Part shown: positions 45,371-56,015 of the stretch, one piece after another
How positions within the stretch are numbered: position 1 is the stretch's first letter
Layout of the letters: each line of letters opens with the position of its first letter
Assembly (NCBI GenBank): GCA_017893485.1
Contig: CM030360.1
Location: forward strand, 6,126,467-6,190,466
Direction: 5' to 3'
Source of the DNA: Hemerocallis citrina
Lineage: Eukaryota > Streptophyta > Magnoliopsida > Asparagales > Asphodelaceae
DNA length: 64,000 nt
Notes under the pieces: model-generated
What the model was told of the DNA's origin: nothing
Seen by the model: only the letters and a program-made list of their open reading frames with translations
The model's database searches: none
Program-made: the position numbers and the translations under genes

Positions 45371-45724
45371 GCATAGCTCTGTCCAAAATGCAGGTTTGGA
45401 GGAAGAAAACTAGAAAACAAAAGAACTTTCAAGCGTCCTCTGCTTCCAATGAACTAGCTAGCTCAACATTGAAATTGCTGATGAAGGAAAAAGTCTTGCA
45501 GGCTGATCTACCAAGATGTTACACTTGATCTACACTAGTGCTCTTCATGACAGATGTGCCTTATGAAACTCGACACCTAGTTATCCAGGGATCTTTGTGA
45601 ATAGGCACATTATTGAATTAAGTATTTATCATTGCTTAGCGTGGATATCTCACACTTTGTTATGCTAGCTTCTTCACAAATATGCATATTATTATTAGCT
45701 TGTAGTGTTTTTTCCACATAATTC
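45371..45724. other. Unassigned spacer
   Basis: No gene or repeat boundary seen. Confidence 0.4.
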
Positions 45725-46060
45725 ACTCACAAATCACTAATTTCATATTATTATCTTGACCAACTCTAAAAGTGATATGTCAAAACTTTCATTACAACAT
45801 TATGATAATTTTGATCTATTAAACAAGCTTTCAAGAAGAAAAAAATCTCTTAAAATAGAATTGTCGAGAAGAGATTAACATTGCTATGATAGACATGCTT
45901 TTTTAAGAACGAAACCATTTCCAATTGAATTTTTTTCTTGAAAGTTGTTTCAATGGATCAGAATTTCATGATGTTATAATTGATATTCTAACGGATCACT
46001 TTTGGAGTTGGTCGAGGTAGTAATATGGAAATAGTGATTTGTAAGGCAGTTATATAGAAT
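45725..46060. mobile_element. Fold-back (inverted-repeat) element
   Basis: The left arm (tcacaaatcactaatttcat, gaccaactctaaaagtgat, to tttcaagaag; about 45,730-45,840) is the imperfect reverse complement of the right arm (about 45,925-46,045), around a spacer of about 85 bp. This is MITE-like, but clear terminal ends and a target duplication were not identified. Confidence 0.55.
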
Positions 46061-46448
46061 TAGAACATTTGCTAGTGAGTAATGGGAAAAATCCCTAGTT
46101 TGTAATATGCAGATAATTTCCTAGCACAGGCCAGCCCAATCAAACAAAGGCCCAAGGAAAGTATTATACTATATATTAGACAAATAGGCCTACCCCCTCT
46201 CTCCTTTCTATAATAGAGAAAAGAAAGCAAAAGTAGGAATTCACACCTAACTTAACACGTGCAAACTACATCTTTTAATTAAAAAAGCGGCCAAACACGC
46301 ATATGATTACTATGTTTAAGTGAATATGATAAATAAAACAAACCATATTTATTTCTTTTGACATTCGATTAGGATATTCCTAGCTAGAAATGTTTCATAG
46401 ATTGTCATCAATATATGTTTAAACATTTTTAGTACTTTCATATTTCAG
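46061..46448. other. AT-rich spacer
   Basis: No supported feature. It could include intron or upstream sequence of the syntaxin relic, but no further syntaxin exon was recognised. Confidence 0.35.
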
Positions 46449-48009
46449 GTGGCAGAAATTGAGAGAATAAATTGACAATTGGGCATGCTTAAGGTATAAA
46501 TCTATTTGATGATGTTAAGTAGTTTTTTCTATTAGAAGTTGATAATCAGTAAACAAACGGTTCTAAATGAACAATTCATACAAACTATGAGAAGATGATA
46601 GAGTACTGCTTTGATAATTTTACTATTGATAGATAAATATGCACTCACGGATATGTTTTATAGTATATTGGCAGAAAATACCCATTATTATATCTCAGGC
46701 CGTAATAATTGTTAAGAGCATCTGCACTCGTTCCGACCCAAATTTTAGGTATTTGGCATATAGGAATAGGAAATATGGGTTTCAGTTGTAGTCGTTTAAA
46801 CCCAAATTTTGGGTTTTAATTTAAAAAAATCCACGAATGAGGAATGATTTTCCATCCATTAATTTTATTTTTATTTTTTAAAATAAAAAACAACGGACGG
46901 GGAATCAATTTTCGTTTGAGATTTTTTTTAAAAAAAATTAAAAATTTAAATCCAAATTAATTCCTAATTTACTGTTAAATTAATCTTAATTAAATATTAT
47001 TTAATCTTAAAAAAATCTTAATTTTTAATTAATTTCATTTAAAACCTAATCTATACCCATAGAAATATATACAAACTCTATTCTATAGGATTTTCTCCAC
47101 CCAAAAATTTGGAATTGGGTTGGGACAATGCTTCATTTCCCATCCGTGCTCAATTTTTTTTTTCTTTTCAAAAAAAATTAAAAATGGACGGACCGGAAAT
47201 GATTTCCCGTTCAACAAACTTTTTTTAAAAAAATTATAAAAATCGAATAGACAATATATCATTTCCCGTCCAATATTTAAATAAAACAATACAGCAACGA
47301 AAGATGATTTTTCGTCTGATTGAACGGATGAAAGATCATCTTCCGTCGGCTATTTTTTCCAAAATCTCATTTCGTCTCCCAAATGTAGCGGACGATTGTT
47401 CACCCAAAACCTAAAATTTGGGTATATAGCAAACGACTGCAGCGTTATTTTTTTTCTTTTTTCTTTTCCAGAAAATGAGTATATAGCCAACGACTACAGA
47501 TGCTCTAAGTGATGCATTCACTTTTCTAAATATATTTTCTGGAATTATGTGGTTGTATTAATAGTTTCATCTTATCTCAGGCTGCAAATGATGAGTCTAA
47601 ACATGAAACAAAGGCTTTTGCCCTGAAAGGTGATTAAAGTGAACATCAGTTTAAACTGTCTGGCCCTTTTACTTAGTTTTCAAATATAGTATTATTTAAA
47701 GTTTATGAGAAAAAAGTGAAAATCAAAGAATTCTTTTTTTTTATATATAAAAAACAGAAATTAAGGAGCCCGCATAGAGAGGGATATTGAAGATACTGGA
47801 AAATTTGCTTTGAAGGTCAAAACACGCCTTGAAACACTTGATAGAGATGTATGACCTTCATTCTATTTGGTTTTGATCCATCAATGTTAAAAGCAATTCT
47901 TGAAATGGTCTCGCTAACCTTTTATTTTGATGAAGAATTTAACCAGCTGGAAGAAACCTGGATGTGGTATGGGCACATGTATTGACAGAACTAGAACATC
48001 AATGACTGT
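46449..48009 (+). pseudogene. Decayed syntaxin (SYP13-like) gene, four exons remaining
   Basis: Exon-like pieces with splice borders: 46,449-46,493 (VAEIERIN, in-frame TGA, then QLGMLK); 47,581-47,629 (AANDESKHETKAFALK); 47,766-47,848 (RIERDIEDTGKFALKVK, then TRLETLDRD); and 47,947-48,009 (KKPGCGMGTCIDRTRTSM). The middle two splice in frame. The series follows the Habc region of plant plasma-membrane syntaxins such as SYP132, t-SNAREs in vesicle fusion. The TGA in the first piece and a frame loss at the start of the last mark a pseudogene. The SNARE helix and transmembrane anchor are absent. A 790-bp MITE lies in the first intron, and the last splice site is duplicated (48,025-48,051). Confidence 0.75.
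46716..47505. mobile_element. Tourist-like MITE, 790 bp, TSD TAA
   Basis: GAGCATCTGCACTCG at the left and CAGATGCTC at the right are inverted repeats flanked by TAA (46,713-46,715; 47,506-47,508). Subterminal tagtcgt/acgactac and gggtatttggc/gggtatatagc repeats occur. It is inside an intron of the syntaxin relic. Confidence 0.75.
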
Positions 48010-48017
48010 GTAAGTAA

Positions 48018-48992
48018 GTCTACTAGAACATCAATGACTGTGTAAGTAAGCCTCTACTTCTCATGTGACAGTTTCCTTATTCTCAAAGAATTTGTGCTCA
48101 TCAATAATATTCTCTCATCTCTTTGCTTCACTGGAAGAAAATTTTGTGTTATAAATTTATAATTCTAGACTATATTATGCTAAACCACTTTTATCGAAAA
48201 AGTTTTTCACTTCTTCATTTTAAGAAGGGAAAATGAGAGGAAAAGTAGGAGGTCGCTCATTCGATTCCCAGCGGGTGCAATTCGTTCTTTTTCAACATTT
48301 TATTGAACTCTTTACACTTTTGCCCCTGATCTAAGTAAATTTTGTTTACTGTATTTTTTAATTTGAATATTCACGCTTTTACCCATGGTCTTTTAAGGAC
48401 AGAGATCTTCATCTCGACTCTGTATTAAAGTGTTTGGTTTGTTCTTTTATTTCCTGTAATTGTATTTCTTCACAAACATTGTTAGTAGTTTCCTATTTTA
48501 TGAAATTCAAGTTCTAACAATAAGGTTTTACAAGTAGGATTAAAACCCTAGATTGAAAGTCTTTACCGTTGTAATTACTACTAGGACATCTCTTTATAAG
48601 TTATAAATAGCAAGGATATTAATCCTTTTTTTACACCAAAAGAAGAATATTGTTTTTCAAATTTTAATAAAATTGATTTATCAATTTATAAATTTTAAAA
48701 TTCAAGAGGAAATTCAACTATTTACATGGATGTTTGTATAAATTTGATGGCAATATGTTATATATGTTATATTCTCCTTGCATATATATAAAGAAACAGT
48801 TAACATCATCCATTCACTCTTGTTTGTTTTTGTTTTTTGTTAAACAAAAGATCGATGCATGAAGAAAATAAGTTTTTTTTTGTTTGTTTCTTTTTAATAG
48901 GAATAAGTTGAATATAACCACCATGTTTTATTAATAAGAAGTTAATAAAATAAATCAAGAAAACTGGGTTCAATTACAAAAAAACTACAGAC
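48018..48992. other. AT-rich spacer without a supported gene
   Basis: Contains only the short duplication of the syntaxin splice site (tagaacatcaatgactgtg, near 47,987 and 48,025) and AT-rich sequence. Confidence 0.4.
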
Positions 48993-49347
48993 AGAAAATA
49001 AAATATATTTTTTTTACTGGCAAAAGGTAGGAATAACCTACCTCACAAAATAGTATATTAGATTGTTAATAGAACCAAGAGTTTACAAAAGGAAGTTGGT
49101 CGAATGGCAACAAAGGAATGTTTTGGAATCAGGATGGCATAGGACTGGGACATAGAGAGGGTAGCGGACATCTATCTTGCACCTCAACTAGCCCAATTCT
49201 ATGATCCTATCTCCTAGTTGTACATCACAACAATCACAACCAAAATAGCCAGACCAACAAAAACAAAATCAGAGTATCGGATCAAAACAAAGTCAAACAT
49301 AGCCTCAAAAAACATCCATCATAATTTACAATAAACAGAGTGAAGAG

Positions 49348-52155
49348 TCATGCTCGGGAATCGCCGTCACTGGGCTGGGAGTAAGCTGCTGCCGGCCTCA
49401 TCAGATCACTGTCTCCTGTGGCTTGGAGTTCCTGCATGATCTTGGTCTTCTTCTTTGAATCCCCACTTGCATCTAGCCGATGAAATGGCCAAAATTTAGT
49501 GTTAGCAATGAGCTTCTCTACTGTAATAGATGTGTTATGAAAAATAGATTCATTGTGAGCCTTCCAAATACTCCAACAAGAAGCAATAGTAATCAAATGC
49601 CATGAAAAGGTGAACTTGTGCTTATGGTGATCAAAGCACCATTGTGAGAAGCAATCAGTAATAGAAGTGGGGAGGAGTAGGATGTCAAAGCATTGCATGA
49701 GGTAGTGCCATGTTTCGGTAGCCATAGGGCATTCAAAGAAAATGTGGTAGGTGGTTTCAATCGGACATGCGCAAGATGTGCATGTCGGATCACCAGCCCA
49801 ACCCTTAGAAATAAGACGGGTTTGGAGTTGAGTGCCTCCGAACTCAACAGCCAAATAAAGATTTTGCACTTTAGTGGCGCCATGTTTTCCCAACACGCTT
49901 TGTAGAAGGGAGTAATCAGCCCTGAGATGCTGAAAAACTGATAAACAGACTGGATAGAGAAGGCTCCAGTTGCTGAGTGTCGCCAGTAGATGGTGTCAGT
50001 ACCAGAACTAGGCTGAGTGTTTTGGAGAAGCTGAAGGAGACATCTTTTTCCTTGGATGATATTAGTAGAGGTGGAACAGTGCAAGCCCGGTTTCCAAATC
50101 CATTGTCCTTACTGCATGAAGCCTTGGTTAATCAGGTTTGCATTCATATTCCAAGCTGCATCAAACAGGGAAGGGAATAAGGTGGCTATATTGTTGCCTT
50201 CTATCCATTTTGAGGTCCAAAACTTGATAAGCTGGGGTCCCCTTGCTTCAAACCCCTCTTGGAACGAATAGTCTTTCCCGCCACACCGTTAAGGAGAACG
50301 GATGACTTGGTAGAATAGAGGATGCCTTTAATCCAGCAACACCATCTAGGACCAAAGCCTCTAGCAATAAGCATTTCCTCAATAAAATTCCAACTCAGGG
50401 TATCGAAAGCCTTTCGGAAGTCAATCTTAAGCATGATAGTGTCAGATTTTTTTGAGCAACAAAGGTTGATAGCTTCATGTGCTGTGAGGAAGCAGTCTAC
50501 TGTAGACTTCCCTTTGAGAAAAGCACTTTGAGACGAAGATACAAGAGTGTGAAGGATAGGGCTAAGTCGATTTGCCATGATTTTGGTGAAGATTTTAACT
50601 GAGCAGTTAAGCAAGCTTATGGGGCGGAATTCAGAGACAGTACCAGTGCCTTCACACTTAGGAATGAGAACTATATTAGAATAGTTAATCCTGTTGATGT
50701 CCGTGCGCCCTTCCTGTATATCAAGGAGCATGCAACATAAGTCGTCTTGGATAACCACCCAATGTTGCTGATAGAAGTGCATTGAAAAACCATCGGGACC
50801 AGGGGCCTTGTCTCCATTCATACAGAAGACGACTTTGCGAATCTCCTCTTTAGTGAAGGGCGCATCGGAGAGACTAGGGGCAGGGGAGGGGTATAAGGCA
50901 GTCCAGTCCACTTTGAAATCATGGAGGGAGGCAGAGCCACATATTTCACTGAAATGTTTCTCAAAACATGAATGAATGGAGGATTGGTCCGTGATAATAT
51001 CCCCATTGTGGACAATAGAGTAAATATAGTTTCTCCGTCTTCTGCCATTTACAATAGCATGAAAAAACTTAGTGTTAGCGTCCCCTTCTTTGATCCAGGA
51101 CACTCTAGCGCGTTGCCTCCAATAGGTTGCCTCAGCCTTAATCAGAGAATGATACTCCCTGTGTGCTGTAGAGAGTTCAGCAGCTTGTAAATCATCGAGA
51201 GGTTGAGTATCAGCTAAGATGTCCAAACTGGGGATACGATCTAGAAGATTCTTCTTACAAATAGGGATGTGGCCAAATACTTCATTGCGCCCATGTTTGA
51301 TCCTCCTCTTAAGCAGAGTAAGTTTGGAAGCGAAGATGTCAACTAAAGAGCCAGAACAAGTGAAAGAAGACCACCAAGATGTGATATCCGACAAGAAATT
51401 TGGGTGTGTAGTCCATGCCTTCTCGAATTTGAAGTAGTGAATTCTGGGGGCAATTGCTTGAGAATCAAGTATGAGGGGGCAATGGTCTGAGCAATGCGGG
51501 GGAGGGAAAGCTGCAGACAGTTAGGGAACAATTGGTCGAAATGGCTGGAAATAAGAAAGTGATCCAGTCGAGCAAGTGCTGGCTTGGCTCTTAGATTGGA
51601 CCAAGTGAACTTTCTACTAGCAAGGAGGAGATCAATCAGTTGAAGATGTTGGCTCCAACTCCTGAAATCTTTCATATCTCTGGTCGAACTAGAACCTCCG
51701 TTCCTTTTAGAGTTTGATATGGTGACATTGAAATCTCCACAGATTACCCAGGCGTCACACAAGAAGCTTCTATGCTGAGTAATTTCTTGGAAGTAGAGCA
51801 CTCTATCATCTAATTCAAAAGGGGTGTAGACGGAGGTAAGGGACCACTCAGTTCACGTAGCTCTAGTGCGGAATGAGAGGGAGAGGGAGAAAATATCAAA
51901 TGCACAATAGAAACACTCTAGAATGTTGTCGTTCCATCCAATAAGAACACCGCCACAGCTATCAATGGCGTCAAGAGACTTCCATTTAGAGAGGACAGAA
52001 CCTCCAATTGAAGCAAGTTTACGGTCGGAGGGCTTAGACAATTAAGATTCTTGGAGGCATACGACCGAAATCTTGGTGCTAAGAATACCATCTTTAATAA
52101 GAGCACATTTGTTAGGGTTACCTAACCCCCTAACGTTCCAGCTACCGATCTTCAT
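49348..52155 (-). pseudogene. L1 ORF2: endonuclease, partial reverse transcriptase, C-terminal zf-RVT
   Basis: Starts at ATG 52,155 with MKIGSWNVRGLGNP (endonuclease). TAA 52,042-52,044 and TGA 51,853-51,855 interrupt it. VICGDFNVT follows near 51,730 and an SDHCPLIL block near 51,490 after a frameshift. The linker (WIKEGDANTKFFHAIVNGRR) leads to RT motifs KAPGPDGF, PISLLNCSVKIFTK, LKIDFRKAFDTLSW and KRGLKQGDP. Directly after QGDP (about 50,239) the sequence jumps to FWTSKWIEG, so the YADD-bearing palm and thumb are deleted. The zf-RVT region (CTSCACPIETTYHIFFECP) and the C-terminus, ending at 49,348, remain. Confidence 0.85.
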
Positions 52156-52262
52156 TGTAATACAAAAATCACACAGCAAATAGAAAATAACAGAGCAAGG
52201 AACAAGATAAAGAGGAAGCATTCAAATGGGCTGCTGTTGTTGATCAGGTGGATCAACATTAG

Positions 52263-54245
52263 CTACTGCAACCTGCTAATCCTGTCCACCGAGTGTGGCC
52301 CTAAGGCCTCCTCTCCAATGGTATCCGCAACCTCAATGATGTCTTTGCACGAAAGTAGAGCAAATGGATTATTACATGCATTATTGACAGAATTAGACGA
52401 AGAGGATGTACCTTCGTTGGAGTGGTGAGAGGCAGATTTAGAAGAAGCACGGAGGTGGTGCATGAAAGGTCTGGTGGAGGGGATCTTAGAAGCAGATCGA
52501 CTCTGCTTGCGCCTTTTGCTGCAAGTATCATCAAATACTGGAGGAGCAGAGCCAGTGGCAGAAGAAGCTAGAAGACGGCGGTACCTGGGGATAAGAGACT
52601 TTGTGCGGAAACTGGAGACGGCCTTGCCCTGTGTACCAGCACTAAAAAGCATATTGGTGGATGCTTTGGCTTTACCTGCTTGGTTAGCAACACAGCTCTC
52701 AAGAGCATTCTCCACAGCAGGCTTGATCTCATTATACAGAGACAGGGGGAAAGTCACTAACTTACCTTTCCAAACCATCTGGCGAGTTTCTTCTTCTTGA
52801 GGGATGTCATGTGAGTTAGAGGAGCTATCGGGGTCAATATGGGATGCACCAGAAGCAATTCCCAAGTTGCCCTTGGGGGGATCAGAGGGAACCTCAATAG
52901 CAGGCGGGACAATAGGATCAGGATTTTCAAAAGCATTGGTCCCCACTGGATCAAAGGCAATCTGTTGGGGGATAATTTTGGAACCTTCCACTGATGAATC
53001 GGCCATACCAGAAATGTTGAGGAATTTTGCATCGGGGTTTCCAATATTGGGGAGGGGGGGATTTTCGAAATCGAAATATTGCCAGAGGGGTTTGATTCCG
53101 AGATTTTCTCCTTACCAACTATGTCTCTACCAGATTCTGGGATTTGCGGCGGGACGTTGTGCGCTTGATGCTCCGCCTGAGAATTCCTTCGTCGCCAGAA
53201 CGATGTTGTGGAGCTGGAACCGGTGGTGAAGAGCTGTACCTTTCCCTGAGCCACATCTTCGGATGGAATGGGGCTGCCCAGAATGAGGACTGGGACGTCA
53301 TGCATTTGAATTTCTTAATTCCATGGTACTTTGTACTTGACGAGAATGTTCTTTGGTATGAGACTCACATCCTGAACCTCAATGAGAACAAGAGCTTGGT
53401 CCCTGGTCGTGGGGTTCTTCATAGCCGAGCTCATTGTAATGAAAGTACTGGAGGTTCATTTGCTCAAGGGATGCTTGATTCCAAAGATGGAATGGCAGTA
53501 GCGGCATGTTGATCCAAACGAAGCATGGTTGAGGCTTGAGCTTTGCCCCATACTCCATCGACCATGGAGAGAAGGTAGCGTTGAACCCTGAGAATTGAAA
53601 AACACCGTCTGAAATAGCATTCTTGGCTTCCTCCTCAGAAGGAAACTGGACGTGGAAGACTGCTTCACTAACCTTTTTCACGACCCACCATCCTCCTTGC
53701 CTTCGCCAAGCGAAGTTGAGGGCACTCTCTATGGTCGCAGCATCTGGCCGGCTTCTAGGGTTGATGAGATGAAGGAAGGCACTCGCATGGAGCCCTGGAA
53801 GAGCCGACGCAATATCGGAGTTGTGGGGCACTTCTATAGTCAAGGAGTCTCTGTGGTTGTGAAGAGGGCATTCTCGGGCACGATGGCCGAACTTCCTGCA
53901 GTTAAAGCAGTGAAATCCACTCCTTCGGCACTCAGCAGCCAGGTGGTCAGAATCACCGCACTTCATGCATCTTCTTTCCATCTTCTGATGTCAAGATTTT
54001 TGAGGGATAGGGAGGCGGCGGCGAGAGTAGGGGTTGGGAGGGAAGATGGGTTTTGGTGGGTAAAGGGGATTTTTTAGGATAGGGGGAAGTTTGGGGGGTG
54101 GGGGAGTAAAGGCGTACTGGGGATCTCGATGATGCCGTGGGATTCGAGGGGTTGTATGAGGGGGGAAATGATGAGGAGCAGGGCGGGATGACATGAGGAC
54201 TTGAGCAAAAGATTTGCTCTTGTTCCAAGGAAGCCATGCACGCAC
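52263..54245 (-). pseudogene. L1 ORF1 (CCHC zinc knuckles, DUF4283-like)
   Basis: Starts at about 54,245 with MRAWLPWNKSKSFAQVLM and a Pro-rich stretch. TGA 53,991-53,993 precedes two CCHC knuckles (CMKCGDSDHLAAEC, CFNCRKFGHRAREC; about 53,970-53,870). The RNA-binding-type domain follows (DAATIESALNFAWRRQG, VFHVQFPSEEEA). Frame changes occur around 53,380-53,395 and 53,000-53,300, after which a Ser/Pro-rich region ends at 52,263. ORF1 proteins coat LINE RNA. Confidence 0.75.
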
Positions 54246-54417
54246 AGCTTCTCTCCGCTCTTTCTCCTCCCTCTCTCTCCCATTTTTTCCAGAAAATAAA
54301 ATATAGTACCACCATTATACATAGGAGGTTAGGAACAAATTCAAGTACAACCAAAATAGTAATAAAAACAAGTACAACATAAGACAATGGGTTCCTACAA
54401 CAGAGTTTCGGAGGGTG

Positions 54418-54439
54418 CCCCCCCCCCCCCCCCCCCCCC
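54418..54439. repeat. Run of 22 C
   Basis: An uninterrupted homopolymer between the L1 and block C. The G-rich strand could form G-quadruplexes. Confidence 0.95.
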
Positions 54440-56015
54440 GAGTGGGTCCAAACACTGCATCCTCATCGTCATACTCATTGGGCAATAAATACTTACTGTG
54501 TTTTATTATATAGATTTCTTTTTTATGAAACAGCATGGTTTTCTTATGCCAATAAAATAAAAACAAAATCTTTGCAATGATTGAAAAAATCGATGATACT
54601 TTTCAAAATTATCTTTCTTTATTCTTTACATGCATTTTATTGTAATTGTACATAGCAAAAGACCACAGGATTAAGGAAACTAGAAAAGAACGATAGTCAT
54701 GTAGTGTTCTTCTCATGGTTTCCTTATTCAATTTTCTTTCAATCTTTTGTACTGTTGCATACTGATGGACATAGCACAAACAAATATTTTTATTTTGCTT
54801 TGTCATATTTTTCCTTTCTCTATCTCTTTCTCCTTCAACTCGATCGTTCTCTTTATTATGCAACTCAACGATGAGAACGTGCGAGGAGGAGAAAGGGTAC
54901 AAGGTCAGTAAGGCCACTCCTCTAGAAGCAAGAGCTCAATTGGGATTTCAGGCAAGGGCTCCTTGGGCGAGGCTTCTACTGATGGCTTCTCCATTTTCCT
55001 GATCTCCGCTTCTTCGCTTATAGAGTGCATTCTAGGATCAAATGGTGATGGATTTTTAGCGTTCATCAGTCGACCTTTATAATATTTGTTTTGCAACCAA
55101 ATTGTACGTGTCACAAAAATATCTAGCAAGAACAATTTGACACGATATTAATTAATTACTTACTGTTCACTTACCATGTATCATCAAACTTGAAGTTGAA
55201 TCAACTTGCAAATGAGGGATGAACACTCCAGTCCCTCCCCGCCTGTTAATCACAACAGGAACAAATAGAGGAGGCACTATGCTAGGAAAAAACTTATATA
55301 CATTGCTCGTCGGACCTGATCCATTCCCATTGTCCACCTGAAATTAATATATATATAAGAAAACTTCATTAATTTGTTAACCCGTACGTAAATCGATCTA
55401 GAACTACTTTAAGGGGAAAAAAATGCAAACATCAATTTGAACCTGATTAAACTGTTGGACGACATAATTAGGGTAAGAACCCCAGTGAAACACTCCAGTT
55501 CCAGCATACTTGTTACTTGGCCCAACAGGACTAGTGACACCAATTTTTTTTTTTTTTTTGAAATAAAAAGTGACCTACGTCACCAATCTCATTAATGAAA
55601 GATTAACGGGATCACAACAAAAGTCCTACAACATCGCAAAGCATCGTACTGTGCACGTCGGCACTCAATACATCAAAATCTATTACAACGTAGCATCTAT
55701 GATAAAGAACACTAAGAAGCTCTAAAGCATACAAAAAGTAAATTGCTAGCCGGGTGAAAGTTATCTCCTCCCTGATTCACCTCCAATGTAGTGGCTACTG
55801 GATACCTGCTGCTCGGGCCATCCCGATCACACTTCCCCGTCGGCTCTGCCTCTCTTCCTGGGTCCTGTATTCCCTACCCAATCATGTATAAGGACAACAA
55901 TTTTGCGCAGTAAAATATGATATTGACATCTAGTATTACGAAAACATGAATCATTTCTATCCCTCCATAAAGCCCATAAAATTGCCCCAGTGGTGATATC
56001 CCATAATATCCTATG

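Larger units (their letters stand above)
49008..54290 (-). mobile_element. Full-length L1-type LINE with 15-bp target duplication
   Basis: AGAAAATAAAATATA occurs on both sides (48,993-49,007; 54,291-54,305). On the minus strand the 5' end is GGAAAAAATGGGAGAGAG at 54,290, and the 3' end is a short A run (T8, 49,008-49,015). ORF1 is at 54,245-52,263 and ORF2 at 52,155-49,348. ORF2 lacks the core of its reverse transcriptase (deletion near 50,239), so the copy as read cannot support its own movement. The clean TSD suggests it was inserted fairly recently. Confidence 0.9.

Noticed and set aside
48260..48300. tRNA T-arm-like cattcgattcccagc
   Set aside because: No matching A box or cloverleaf could be drawn around it.
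54074..54387. Alternative-frame open readings at the LINE ORF1 start
   Set aside because: The frame with MRAWLPWNKSKSFAQVL connects in phase to the zinc-knuckle segment; the others are shadows.
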